DNA of 64,000 nucleotides from an uncultured Dehalococcoidia bacterium (GTDB taxonomy: Bacteria > Chloroflexota > Dehalococcoidia > Lucifugimonadales > UBA3495). The notes beneath the pieces were generated by a model. The model made no database searches, was not told the DNA's origin, and worked only from the letters and a program-made list of their open reading frames with translations. Numbering within the stretch: position 1 is the first letter of the stretch; the number at the start of each line of letters is the position of its first letter. A program made the position numbers and the translations under genes. The stretch covers positions 1,870,788-1,934,787 of the forward strand of contig CATOSP010000002.1 of NCBI GenBank assembly GCA_951812625.1. Reading direction: 5' to 3'. Shown here in pieces: positions 25,399-34,532 of the stretch.

Positions 25399-26553
25399 CT
25401 AGGACCGGCCCGAAGACCCACCGTTCACCCTCACCACACCAGACCGGGCGCTGGGAAGCCGCCCAAGTCGGTTGTCCTCAACCATCCGGTTGTAGGACGC
25501 CTGAATCCCCCGGAGCGACCGGTTGAACTGAGGCATCACATACCTGGCAAACAATTCCAGTGAATGCAGCCACTTCTCGGTGGATGTCCACTCCACGGAC
25601 ACCATCAGCAGGCCACCGAACCCTCCCGTCGTCTCTTCCAGTTCCTTGATTCTCTGGACGCAGTAGTCCGGGTCCCCAATGATCCACTTCCGCTGGTCGA
25701 TGATCTGGTCCAGCGTAATCTCCTCCGCCGGTTGGCCCGGGTAAGCCTCATAAGTCACCTTGCCGCCGGTCTGGAAGAAGTATTGATTGGCCTCATCCAT
25801 CACACCTTCCGCAACATCCTGCATCGCCTGTTCCATCGAGTCCGCCAGGTAGATGCTGGTGGAGAGACGCCAGTTGTCACGTCTGGGCGTGTGCCCCGCA
25901 GCAGCCGAAAGCTCCTCGTATGCACCCCACTGCTGGCTGATGTCCATCGCCCCTGGCTGGGTATAGGCGCCGGATATTACCCCCAGTCCACGTTCAGCTG
26001 CCACTCGGATGCTGTTGCCGCTGCCGGAGCTGACCGCATAGATCGGCAGGTGAGGCTCTTGGTAGGGCTTCACCTGCACCTCCATGTCCTTTACCTGCCA
26101 GTACTTCCCATCGTAGGAGACCAGCCCATCCTCGCGGTACAGCTTCAGGATGATGTCTAGTGACTCGTTCATCATCGGCCTTAGCTCGGTGGGGTCCAGG
26201 CCGAAGAGCTGGATGTCCGGGGCTAGCACCCCAGGACCGCACCCAAGCATAACCCTCCCGTAGGCCAGATGATCAAGGAAGGCCATCCGTTCTGCCACGT
26301 CGAAGGGGTGATGATAGGAAAGGTTAATTACCGCAGTCCCCAGACGGATACGTTTGGTACGGGTGGCCGCAGCGGCCAGGAAAATGTCCGGGGCCGGGAT
26401 CGTTTCCCATCCACCGGAGTGGTGCTCGCCAACCCAGAACTCATCAAATCCCAGGCTCTCCGCATACTCAATCAGTTGCAGGTCGCGCTCAAAGGCCAGC
26501 GTCGGGTTCTCGAAGTGGGAATGGGCCGGCATCATAAAGAATCCGAACTTCAT
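25399..26553 (-). CDS. LLM-class flavin-dependent monooxygenase (4 of 7)
   Basis: 384-residue luciferase-like enzyme. Features are MKFGFFMMPAHSH, DEFWVGEHHSGGWE, the RIRLGTAVINLSYHHPFDVAERMAFLD segment and GRVMLGCGPGVL, as in limonene- or alkanal-type monooxygenases. The ATG at 26553 has AGAGGAGA upstream, so the ten in-frame codons before it are discarded. A C-terminal extension of some 35 residues rich in Arg/Ser/Gly goes beyond the barrel. It ends close to the phosphodiesterase gene (convergent). Substrate unknown. Confidence 0.87.
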   Translation of the reverse strand: MKFGFFMMPAHSHFENPTLAFERDLQLIEYAESLGFDEFWVGEHHSGGWETIPAPDIFLAAAATRTKRIRLGTAVINLSYHHPFDVAERMAFLDHLAYGRVMLGCGPGVLAPDIQLFGLDPTELRPMMNESLDIILKLYREDGLVSYDGKYWQVKDMEVQVKPYQEPHLPIYAVSSGSGNSIRVAAERGLGVISGAYTQPGAMDISQQWGAYEELSAAAGHTPRRDNWRLSTSIYLADSMEQAMQDVAEGVMDEANQYFFQTGGKVTYEAYPGQPAEEITLDQIIDQRKWIIGDPDYCVQRIKELEETTGGFGGLLMVSVEWTSTEKWLHSLELFARYVMPQFNRSLRGIQASYNRMVEDNRLGRLPSARSGVVRVNGGSSGRS

Positions 26554-26673
26554 ACCATGTCTCCTCTGAAAGCGCCGCCCCATACCGCCAGGCCTGCCGG
26601 GGAGCGGCGGGTAGGATCCATCCCTCGAATCGTAGGCTCGTGGCAGAGGACTACCCGGAACTCCTGGGAGGAC

Positions 26674-28062
26674 TTACGCCAGAGACCCCATTGGGTCCCA
26701 CGGCGGCAGCACGATAGGCTCTTGGTCCAGCGCCGCCTGCAAGTCCGCAGGCAGGTAACTCCTGGGGGCGGCAATCTCGAACATGTACTCCGCAAACCAG
26801 GAGTCGTTCATCATAAAGAAGCCCTTGTCCCCCACCTTGTCATCCCAGCTATTCTCAACTCGCCAGCGGCGGGGTTTGCCGTCCACCACGTCCACGCCGG
26901 TGAACATCATGGCGTGGGTCATGCGCGTTTGGTGATACTCCAGCCGTTCCGCCTTGTCCATATCGAAGTCCGCGCCATACACGCTGGAATAATCGAAAAG
27001 CTGCGCGTCCCAGATGCCAAGGTCTCGGTGCATCTGCTTCCCGGTGTCGCATCCCATCCAGACCGGCTTCCCGTCCAGAAGCATCTGCATGGCGATGTCC
27101 TTCATCAGCTGGATGTCCACGTTCAGGTACTTGATAGGTGGCGCACCGGCCACGTTCCCCAGGTAGGCCACAGTAAAGGTCTTACCCAACGGGCTGGTTT
27201 CACGAGGATCATGGACCAGTGAAACGTAGTCCTCAAGGGGAGTGACGACATACTTCTCTGCGAACTCCAGCGGTGTCATCCCTCCGTCCCGCTTGAACTC
27301 GCCGTCTCTGTCTTTCCATTGCCAGTTGAAGTGGCTGGGCGGCGTCCCCAGGTGGATGCTGAGGACTTGGTAAATGACGCTGAGCACCTTCTGTTTCTCC
27401 CGGCGCATCTCGTCCAGTCCCGACTCTGCCGAGTAAAGCTTGCGGATGCGCATCGCGCCCTGCCGCATCTGGTAGTTGAGCATCGAGTTCATGCGGGACG
27501 AGTTGCTGGAACTCTCGGTTTCCGGCATCACTGCTTTGGGGACAACCCCGTGCTTTTTCACCAGTTCCACGAACATGTCCCACTGCCCACCGTCCTCTAT
27601 GGAACGTTGCAGCAGCCACGCCACCGTACGATCATCCACCGGGCGGTCGGCTGTCTCGATTATCGCTTCCAGCAGGAAGTTGGCCCGCTCCATCTTGTCC
27701 CAGAACATCACATAGTTCTGGCTGAACTCGAACTCCTTCAGGTTCATCACCGTCCGCGACTCAGAGCGGAACAGGTTTAGCCCGGCGAACATCCAGCAAC
27801 GGCCGGACCTCGCCTGATTGGTGACCCCCCATTCGTCCAAAACGGTCGAAAAGCTGTGGACCGCGTCGTTGACGATTGATCGATTCAGGGCCGCGTCGTT
27901 GACGTCATGCTGTGTCACCACGTTCTGCATCAGTCGCCGAGACGGGTCCGTCTCGAAAGATGACTGGAACTCCTGTAGGTCTGCGTTCGTCAGCACGGCC
28001 TCTGTGACGCCACCGGGGTTATTGGCCGCCTGCCCATTAGTGGCTGCGTTCTGCGTACTCAT
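26674..28062 (-). CDS. pepC: C1-family aminopeptidase (PepC/bleomycin hydrolase)
   Basis: Papain-like cysteine aminopeptidase of 462 residues, the family's normal size. The catalytic Cys is in NQARSGRCWMFAGLN, preceded by the oxyanion Gln; the catalytic His lies in MTHAMMFTGV and the Asn in WRVENSWDDKVG near the C-terminus. Relatives form cytoplasmic hexamers that trim peptides. No signal peptide is seen. It diverges from the oligopeptide ABC transporter operon, which fits a joint role in peptide use. The ATG at 28062 follows GGGAG-like sequence. Confidence 0.92.
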   Translation of the reverse strand: MSTQNAATNGQAANNPGGVTEAVLTNADLQEFQSSFETDPSRRLMQNVVTQHDVNDAALNRSIVNDAVHSFSTVLDEWGVTNQARSGRCWMFAGLNLFRSESRTVMNLKEFEFSQNYVMFWDKMERANFLLEAIIETADRPVDDRTVAWLLQRSIEDGGQWDMFVELVKKHGVVPKAVMPETESSSNSSRMNSMLNYQMRQGAMRIRKLYSAESGLDEMRREKQKVLSVIYQVLSIHLGTPPSHFNWQWKDRDGEFKRDGGMTPLEFAEKYVVTPLEDYVSLVHDPRETSPLGKTFTVAYLGNVAGAPPIKYLNVDIQLMKDIAMQMLLDGKPVWMGCDTGKQMHRDLGIWDAQLFDYSSVYGADFDMDKAERLEYHQTRMTHAMMFTGVDVVDGKPRRWRVENSWDDKVGDKGFFMMNDSWFAEYMFEIAAPRSYLPADLQAALDQEPIVLPPWDPMGSLA

Positions 28063-28264
28063 AGAATCTCCCTGGAATCTGCTACATGATGCTTGATTGT
28101 AACGGGGTCGCCTGCTGTGTCAACCCGGCCACAATCATGGACTCCAGTCTGTCCCTCAATGCCACGTGGGCAGCCAGTTTCCGTGCATCCGGAACGCCGG
28201 TGACCCCATACGTGCCCGCGGGAACTATAGAAGCTGCTGACACGAGTCTAGGGGAACAGTGTGA

Positions 28265-28293
28265 TTGACGTCACAAATCAGAGCCTATATTAT
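28265..28293 (+). promoter_or_regulatory. Promoter of the peptide-type ABC transporter operon
   Basis: TTGACG (28265-28270) and TATTAT (28288-28293) are spaced by 17 bases, an excellent sigma-70-type promoter. The leader to the ATG at 28428 is about 130 bases and holds AAGGAGG near its end. The 365-base gap 28063-28427 shows no gene; besides this promoter it must hold the pepC promoter. Confidence 0.65.
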
Positions 28294-28427
28294 GTCCGCG
28301 TTCACTGGCACGACCTGCGCGCGGGCAATGTGCAAGGTGTTGTGCCAACCACGAGCCCGGGATTTCCCCGATTTTGGGGCGATGCCGCGGAGTGGATCAC
28401 ACTACACCAAGGAGGAACACATCCGAC

Positions 28428-30227
28428 ATGGCGTACCACCGGCTTCAGCTCCCGAAATCATTGTTCTTGACACCGTTGATCCTAGTCCTTGTGCTCGTAG
28501 TGGCTTGCGGCGGCTCTGCTGAACCCGCGGCTACCACGGCCCCGGCAGCCGCGACCGAAGCCCCCACCCCAACTCCAACGCGAGGGGTTATTTTCAAGCC
28601 CACCCCTACACCGATAACGTCCGGCCAGGCGGCCCCAGTCCCGACTGAGGCTCCGGCAGCGTCGACTTCGGACGTTATCATGGGCGGGACTCCCCCCCTG
28701 CACGCGTACTCAGCTCCCGACCACTGGGGGACCCACCGCTCCGGCACACTGAACCAGATCATGCACTCCAGCCCGGTGTACAATAATCTGGTACGCTTCG
28801 ACCCCGAGACAGAAGACCGCGACGACATCATCGGCGACCTCGCGGCTTCATGGGAGATCACGGACGGCGGCCTCAGCTACGTCTTCAAGATTCACGAGGG
28901 CGTCCAGTGGCATGACGGAATGCCCGTAACCTCGGACGACGTGGCCTTCAGCGTTGACCGCTGGGTCGAGCCGGACCAGCCCCGGCCCAGGACCGGGAAC
29001 GCGAAGGCGTACTATGAGCACGGCACGGTCGAGATTATCGACCCACTGACCGTGAAAGTCCCCTTGAAGTTCGCCGCCGCCGATTTCTTCAGCCTGATAG
29101 CCGCCGACGTCTTCAAAGTCGTCCCCAAGCACGTCGCGGGCGAGGGTATCGACGTCTCCAAGTGGGAGAATATCGTCGGCTCCGGCCCCTACATCGTTGA
29201 GAAGTACGATACCGACATCTCCACCGACTACATCAAGAACCCCAATTACTTCAAGGAAGGCAAGCCCTACTTGGACGGCATGGAGTATCTCATAGTCCGG
29301 GACAAGGGCCGGATAATCGCAGCCTTCAAGACTAAGCAGTTCGCTATGGCCTCCAGCACGGCAACCCACCTGTCGGTGGATGACCGGAAGCAGCTTGTAG
29401 AGGATATGGGCGGCGAGTTGATCGCCTACGGCCAGCCTTATGGCTGCAACTCCTTCCTGATGTTCAACGTCGAGAAGGAGCCCTACAACGATCCCAGGGT
29501 GCGCCACGCCATCTTCCTGGCCATTCATCGGCAGCCCATCATGGATGCCATAATCAGCGGCGAGGGCGACTACGGCACCGTCTTCCAGCCAGGGTCCTGG
29601 TTCGCCAGGACCTCGGAGGAGGCGGAGCAGCTACCGGGCATCCGGGAGCTCAACGGGGAAAAGCACCCCGACGACATAGCAGAGGCCAAACGGCTCCTTG
29701 CAGAAGCCGGACACCCCGATGGCTTCCAGGCAGTCCATTCCTACAGGACCTTCGGCTCCTACGGGGAGCAATCGGCAATAGTCAAGGACCAGCTCAAGGA
29801 GCACCTGAACATCGAGTGGACGCTGGAGTCCTTCGAGCCTGCCACCGGTCTGATCAAGTACAGGGACGAGGCATTCAACACTGCGATCCAGGGCCACTGC
29901 TACACCGCGAATGTCCCCGACTCGATCATAAGCGACCATTACAGGTTGGGCGGGACCCGGAACTACACCGGCTTCACCGACCCGAGGATCGAGGAACTGT
30001 TCGAGCAGCAGGCCCGGGAATCCAACTCGGATGCCCGCAAGGCCATCTTGAGGGAGCTGGAAGACTACATCCTCACGCCGGAACTCGGTACTCCCTCGGT
30101 GTTGCTGATGTGGAGCTGGGGATCGCCCAGGCTGGCCCACAAGAGCATCAAGAACCTCTACGGGTCCCCATCGGTCCAGGCACAGATGATGCACGAGACC
30201 ATCTGGTGGGACCAGAGTGAGTGGTAA
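28428..30227 (+). CDS. ABC transporter substrate-binding lipoprotein (peptide/nickel, SBP family 5)
   Basis: 599 residues. A signal peptide with lipobox LVLVVAC ends in Cys27, so the protein is probably a surface lipoprotein. A Thr/Ala/Pro-rich linker of about 60 residues follows, then the SBP_bac_5 fold (NNLVRFDPETEDRDDIIGDLAASWEI, FKIHEGVQWHDGMPVTSDDVAFS, NDPRVRHAIFLAIHR). The ATG at 28428 has AAGGAGG upstream; an in-frame start at 28374 would disrupt the signal peptide. It is separated from its permeases by a hairpin. The ligand could be a peptide or another organic compound. Confidence 0.9.
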   Translation: MAYHRLQLPKSLFLTPLILVLVLVVACGGSAEPAATTAPAAATEAPTPTPTRGVIFKPTPTPITSGQAAPVPTEAPAASTSDVIMGGTPPLHAYSAPDHWGTHRSGTLNQIMHSSPVYNNLVRFDPETEDRDDIIGDLAASWEITDGGLSYVFKIHEGVQWHDGMPVTSDDVAFSVDRWVEPDQPRPRTGNAKAYYEHGTVEIIDPLTVKVPLKFAAADFFSLIAADVFKVVPKHVAGEGIDVSKWENIVGSGPYIVEKYDTDISTDYIKNPNYFKEGKPYLDGMEYLIVRDKGRIIAAFKTKQFAMASSTATHLSVDDRKQLVEDMGGELIAYGQPYGCNSFLMFNVEKEPYNDPRVRHAIFLAIHRQPIMDAIISGEGDYGTVFQPGSWFARTSEEAEQLPGIRELNGEKHPDDIAEAKRLLAEAGHPDGFQAVHSYRTFGSYGEQSAIVKDQLKEHLNIEWTLESFEPATGLIKYRDEAFNTAIQGHCYTANVPDSIISDHYRLGGTRNYTGFTDPRIEELFEQQARESNSDARKAILRELEDYILTPELGTPSVLLMWSWGSPRLAHKSIKNLYGSPSVQAQMMHETIWWDQSEW

Positions 30228-30243
30228 CCACCCGGTAATAGTG

Positions 30244-30276
30244 AAGGATGACCCCGGGTTATCCGGGGTCATCCTT
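30244..30276 (+). terminator. Intra-operon hairpin between binding protein and permeases
   Basis: A perfect 14-base stem (30244-30257 with 30263-30276) closes a five-base loop and is followed by a T-rich stretch (TTTCTCTT). It lies 16 bases after the binding-protein stop. Such hairpins usually act as partial terminators or mRNA-stabilising elements that let the binding protein be made in excess of the membrane subunits. Confidence 0.75.
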
Positions 30277-30330
30277 AGGGTTTCTCTTGGGACAGACCCT
30301 GCGTTACTCTGAAGACCGTCAAGAGCGATT

Positions 30331-31293
30331 ATGCAGACCTACATCATCAAACGCCTCTTACTGTTTATTCCCACACTCATTATGATCACTGTCCTCGTTT
30401 TCCTGATCCTGCGCTTTATCCCAGGGGACCCGGCCTACCTGGTCCTGGTGGGCGCAGAGGAAGGCGAGGTCAATGTCAGCGAAAAGGTTCTGGCCGAAAT
30501 GCGGGCCAAGTTGGGCACCGATCGGCCCATCTATGTCCAGTATGCCGACTGGATCTGGAACATGCTCCAGTTGGACTTCGGCAACTCCTACCACTACGAC
30601 ACTCCTATATCCAAAGACCTGAAAACCAAATTTGCCGTTACCCTCGAACTGACCATCCTGTCAGTCCTAATTGCCAGCGTGGCTGCCGTTCCTCTGGGCG
30701 TCATATCTGCCATCAAGCAGGACACGCCCCTGGACTACGCCTCGCGGATCATCACGTTCTCGGGTATTGCACTGCCCACCTTCTGGGTAGGTCTCTTGAT
30801 AATCTATTTCCTGGTGCTCATCTTCGAATGGCTCCCTCCTCTGAAGTACGCCACCCTCTGGGACGACCCTTGGACCAACCTCCAACAGTTGATGCTGCCA
30901 GCTATTGCTCTCGGCTACTTCAACATGGCCTTCATAGCCCGCGTCACCCGCTCGGCCATGCTGGAGGTACTGCGTGAGGACTTCATTCGGACCGCCCGTT
31001 CCAAGGGGTTGACCGAGCGCCTCGTGATCGCCCGGCACGCGCTGAAGAACGCCCTGCTGCCAGTTATCACCGTGTCCGGCTACGAATTCGGCAGGCTTAT
31101 CTCCGGAACGGTGGTCATAGAGACCATATTCGTCGTACCCGGGATGGGACGGTTGTTGCTCGACGCCGTCTATCATCGGGACTATGCTGTGATCCAGGCC
31201 ATTATCGTTGTCATCACGACTGTGGTGCTGGTGGTGAACCTGATACTGGACATGCTTTACGGGTGGCTGAACCCACGGATCCGCTACACTTAA
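30331..31293 (+). CDS. ABC transporter permease, DppB type
   Basis: 320-residue inner-membrane permease with six predicted helices. An N-terminal TM segment and the FIPGDPA motif are typical of DppB/OppB. The EAA loop for docking the ATPase reads DFIRTARSKGLTERLVIARHALKNALLP. It is followed after 34 bases by the second permease. No ATP-binding subunit is encoded in this window, so ATPases must be supplied from elsewhere. Confidence 0.92.
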   Translation: MQTYIIKRLLLFIPTLIMITVLVFLILRFIPGDPAYLVLVGAEEGEVNVSEKVLAEMRAKLGTDRPIYVQYADWIWNMLQLDFGNSYHYDTPISKDLKTKFAVTLELTILSVLIASVAAVPLGVISAIKQDTPLDYASRIITFSGIALPTFWVGLLIIYFLVLIFEWLPPLKYATLWDDPWTNLQQLMLPAIALGYFNMAFIARVTRSAMLEVLREDFIRTARSKGLTERLVIARHALKNALLPVITVSGYEFGRLISGTVVIETIFVVPGMGRLLLDAVYHRDYAVIQAIIVVITTVVLVVNLILDMLYGWLNPRIRYT

Positions 31294-31327
31294 GTACCCC
31301 CACAATCCTATAGTCAGGTACGAAGCC

Positions 31328-32260
31328 TTGAACCAGACTCCGGGAGCCCAAGAAAGCGCAGTTCTGACCCCTGCCGTTGACGCCTTGCGCCCGAAGCGCA
31401 AGCCCAGTCAGCACGTTACCCACTTCCTCAAGGCCAAGCCATTAGGCGCCTTCGGCGCAATCGTGGCTGTGGTGCTTGTATTTGTCGCCATAGTGGCCAA
31501 CCAGATCGAGACCATAGACCCCTACAAGACTGACGCAGAATTCAAACATGCGACGCCGGGTACGGCCGAGCGGTGGTTGGGTGCGGACAGCATAGGCCGG
31601 GACGTCTACAGCCGCCTGATCCACGGTTCCAGGATTTCTCTGTACGTCGGTATCGTAAGCTCGGTGATCGGGTGCGCCATTGGCCTCGTGATTGGAGTAG
31701 GGAGCGCGTACTTTGCCGGGAAGACGGACCTGATAGTCCAGAGATTTATGGACTCAATGATGGCCTTTCCCAGCCTTGTTCTGGCCATTGCAATCATGGC
31801 GGCATTGGGTGCATCCCTGCATAACGTCGTCTTTGCCCTGACGATCGTCTACATTCCAAGTACGGCCAGGATTGTGCGGGCCCAGGCGCTGTCCATCGCG
31901 GAGATGGACTACATCCTCGCCGCAAGATCGGTAGGGGCCAACCATTGGCGGATCATCATGAGGCACATGGTCCCCAACTGCATGGCGCTCTATATTGTTC
32001 TGGTCACCATTCATCTCGGCGGGGCCATCGTCGCCGAGGCCACACTGAGCTTCCTGGGAATAGGCGCTCCTCCCGACGTGCCTTCCTGGGGCGGGATGCT
32101 CCGGGAGGCATACATCGCAGGCATCGACGTAAACCCGTGGCTCGGCGTGTTCCCCGGACTGGCAATCACCATCGTCGTGTTCGCCTGGAACCTGTTGGGG
32201 GACTCCCTGCGGGACGTGCTCGACCCGAGACTGCGGGGTACGGGACGCGGCGGAGTGTAG
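31328..32260 (+). CDS. ABC transporter permease, DppC type
   Basis: 310-residue permease with an N-terminal cytoplasmic tail, a first TM helix, the LGADSIGRDVYSRLIHGSRISL segment and the EAA loop DYILAARSVGANHWRIIMRHMVPN, all diagnostic for DppC/OppC. The start is taken as TTG at 31328, since no ATG gives a full-length N-terminus. It pairs with the upstream DppB-like permease. The amidase gene follows after 30 bases and may process an imported amide. Confidence 0.92.
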   Translation: MNQTPGAQESAVLTPAVDALRPKRKPSQHVTHFLKAKPLGAFGAIVAVVLVFVAIVANQIETIDPYKTDAEFKHATPGTAERWLGADSIGRDVYSRLIHGSRISLYVGIVSSVIGCAIGLVIGVGSAYFAGKTDLIVQRFMDSMMAFPSLVLAIAIMAALGASLHNVVFALTIVYIPSTARIVRAQALSIAEMDYILAARSVGANHWRIIMRHMVPNCMALYIVLVTIHLGGAIVAEATLSFLGIGAPPDVPSWGGMLREAYIAGIDVNPWLGVFPGLAITIVVFAWNLLGDSLRDVLDPRLRGTGRGGV

Positions 32261-32290
32261 TCCACCGCACTCCGACGGAAGACTTGGGAA

Positions 32291-33496
32291 ATGACAATCA
32301 GCCGCCTGGCCATTGAAGACCACCTTGGCGCGTTCTGCAAGGACTCGGACGCCTATCTTGAGGGAATGCCCGGCGGTCCCCTCTCTGGTTTGATCTTTGC
32401 TGCCAAGGACATCTTCGACATAGCTGGGCATGTAACCGGCGGAGGTAATCCGGACTGGAAGGCAACGCAATCGGCAGCCGAATCGACGGCCTGGGTGGTG
32501 CAAGCGCTGGTGGACGCCGGGGCTTCGATGGTAGGCAAGACCATCACTGACGAACTCACCCGGGGCATTTTCGGGGAAAACCCCCACTACGGTACGCCCA
32601 TCAACTCTGCCGCACCCGGAAGGGTCCCAGGCGGTTCATCCAGCGGGTCTGCCTCTGCGGTGGCTGGCGGTCTGGTTGACTTCGCCCTCGGTTCCGACAC
32701 CGGCGGATCGGTTAGGGTCCCCTCCTGTTTCTGCGGACTCTATGGGTTGCGTCCCACGCACGGACGGATACCGTTCAGCGGCTTCTTGATCCAGGCTCCC
32801 AGCTTCGACACCATCGGCTGGTTTGCACGTAACATCGACCTGTTCGCGCGCGTGGGAAACGTCGCCCTTCAAACAGCAATCGGCCCGGAGCGACCTCGAC
32901 GCATGGTAATCGCCGAGGATGCCTTCGAGTTGGCCACCCCGGCTGTGGCCGAGGCACTGCGTCCGGCGGTTGACGCTTTGACCGCGATGGTGGGTGACTA
33001 TGCTACAGAACGGCTCGCTCCCAACGGCCTCGCAGAGTGGTCGGAGCATCAACAGGTACTCCAGGGCCGCGAGGCATGGAACTCTGCAAGAGACTGGATC
33101 GAGAGGGTAAACCCTCGGTTCAGTTTCGAGGTCTCCGACAGGTATATCACGGCGAGGGCAATCACCGATTCCCAGGTCGAAGCTGGACAGATTGTGAGGG
33201 ATGCTGCGATCCACCGGCTGGACGAAGTTGTCCCGGAGGGCGTTATCGCCTGCTTGCCGACGACCTCTGAACCCGCCCCGCCAGTCGGTCAGTCAGTCAC
33301 CGAGAGGCAGGACGCGCGCCTTAGAAACAGCAGGATGCTTTGCATCGCAGGCCTAACTGGTCGCCCTCAGCTCAACCTGCCTGTGGCCAGCGTGGACGGT
33401 CTGCCAGTGGGTCTCTCTCTTCTGGGGGCGCGAGGGGAAGATGAATTCCTCATCGGGTTCGCTCTTGAGGCAGCTTCCGCCCTGGGGATCCAGTAA
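32291..33496 (+). CDS. Amidase (amidase-signature family)
   Basis: 401-residue serine amidase. The Ser-Ser-Lys triad is visible: Lys in LIFAAKDIFDIAG, Ser in GGSSSGSASAVAGGLVDFAL, and the nucleophile Ser in GSDTGGSVRVPS. It hydrolyses carboxamides to acid and ammonia. It is shorter than GatA and lacks its context, so a role in catabolism of an imported amide is likelier than tRNA amidation. It lies directly behind the ABC permeases, probably in one operon. A weak GGGA precedes the ATG. Confidence 0.88.
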   Translation: MTISRLAIEDHLGAFCKDSDAYLEGMPGGPLSGLIFAAKDIFDIAGHVTGGGNPDWKATQSAAESTAWVVQALVDAGASMVGKTITDELTRGIFGENPHYGTPINSAAPGRVPGGSSSGSASAVAGGLVDFALGSDTGGSVRVPSCFCGLYGLRPTHGRIPFSGFLIQAPSFDTIGWFARNIDLFARVGNVALQTAIGPERPRRMVIAEDAFELATPAVAEALRPAVDALTAMVGDYATERLAPNGLAEWSEHQQVLQGREAWNSARDWIERVNPRFSFEVSDRYITARAITDSQVEAGQIVRDAAIHRLDEVVPEGVIACLPTTSEPAPPVGQSVTERQDARLRNSRMLCIAGLTGRPQLNLPVASVDGLPVGLSLLGARGEDEFLIGFALEAASALGIQ

Positions 33497-33521
33497 GCCG
33501 TCCACTGGAACACTGGAACGT

Positions 33522-34121
33522 TCAGCTGAGGTTTGCCACGGCAAAGACGACCCGGAAGGGCTTGCAGTAAATCACCACGCTCTTGAAGGAATCAGCATCT
33601 GCGTCTGCCGGAATCGGGTAGTTCTGGTTGCCGACATTTCCCTTCAGCTTGTCCAATTCGATGTAGCCCGCTGCGTGGACGTCCTCTGAGCTCTCGGGAT
33701 CGGCGACAGTCGTCAGAATCACCCGCAGGTCCGGTCCGTTGGTCACTTCTAGATCCTCAAACCTCAACACCTGCGAACCATCGGGAAGGTCATAAATCAG
33801 GGCTTGACCGCTGCCCTTGTGGAACCGGTCGCCGTCCCTGAACTGGCCGCTCTTAAGACGCACCGGCGAACTCTGGGCGGCGGCGGGCATCTCTGGCATC
33901 GCTTCATCAACCTTCTCGCCCATCCCTGCCATGGTGGACATGACCATCTCTGCCTCGGCCCGGTCCATGCCTTCAGGGATGACCGCATTGGCCGTCAACG
34001 GAAATTCCTCATCAACTTCCTTGGTGATGAACAATGGGGAGATCAGCCACCACCCGAAAGCCACCACCGCGATGGCGATGAGGACACCTATTATGATGTA
34101 GAAGTTCTTTCCACCAGGCAT
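33522..34121 (-). CDS. Membrane-anchored DM13-domain protein
   Basis: 199 residues. An N-terminal TM anchor (residues 8-28) is followed by a low-complexity, Met/Glu/Ala-rich linker. A DM13 domain follows from about residue 90, with GSGQALIYDLPDG, VLRFEDLEVTNGPDLRV, GYIELDKLKGNVGNQNYPIP and VVIYCKPFRVVFAVA. DM13 domains are proposed to take part in extracytoplasmic redox reactions, and one Cys is conserved in the VIYC strand. It is the last gene of the minus-strand NHL/DUF1800/DUF1501 cluster. Confidence 0.85.
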   Translation of the reverse strand: MPGGKNFYIIIGVLIAIAVVAFGWWLISPLFITKEVDEEFPLTANAVIPEGMDRAEAEMVMSTMAGMGEKVDEAMPEMPAAAQSSPVRLKSGQFRDGDRFHKGSGQALIYDLPDGSQVLRFEDLEVTNGPDLRVILTTVADPESSEDVHAAGYIELDKLKGNVGNQNYPIPADADADSFKSVVIYCKPFRVVFAVANLS

Positions 34122-34253
34122 AGTCGCAATTCACCTACAGGGTCATAGTATTGGATGAGAGAAGGAGACTGGCGAGTCATTACAGGAACTGGTAACGGAG
34201 CCAAGAGATGCCAAGCCTCGCAGCGGGGAAACCAGTGTGCTTCCACGTTCCAG

Positions 34254-34448
34254 CTACGGCAGAATCAGCGGTTCGAATTCTCCCGTGTCGGGTTCGTAGC
34301 AGTAGAGGTCCGTGGTTCCCGGTTTCGTGGCCATCAGCACATGGACGAACCGGGTCTCCTCTTCATAGGTGAAGATGTATGGGTTCAGCCATTCCCCAGG
34401 AGGCAGTGATTCGAGGATCCGTTGAAGCTGTGCCCTTGTCGGGTCCAT
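34254..34448 (-). CDS. Small hypothetical protein (64 aa)
   Basis: 64 residues, ATG at 34448, with a weak AGGATG upstream. The composition is protein-like (MDPTRAQLQRILESLPPGE, then YIFTYEEETRFVHVLMATKP) and acidic at the C-terminus. It fits the gap between the NHL and DM13 genes on the same strand. I do not recognise a family. Confidence 0.5.
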   Translation of the reverse strand: MDPTRAQLQRILESLPPGEWLNPYIFTYEEETRFVHVLMATKPGTTDLYCYEPDTGEFEPLILP

Positions 34449-34461
34449 AAGCGTAACATCC

Positions 34462-34517
34462 TGTGGCGGGGCTGGCCAGCTTGGCCAGTTTGCTGAACGT
34501 AAGCCAGCCCCGCCACA
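34462..34517. repeat. Perfect 15-base inverted repeat, candidate terminator
   Basis: TGTGGCGGGGCTGGC (34462-34476) pairs perfectly with 34503-34517. The 26-base loop starts with a further small palindrome. It lies right after the stop of the NHL-propeller gene (minus strand) and before the 64-aa gene. No T-run follows on either strand, so this may be a structured terminator or processing site. Confidence 0.55.
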
Positions 34518-34532
34518 ATCCAGATTGCCCGG

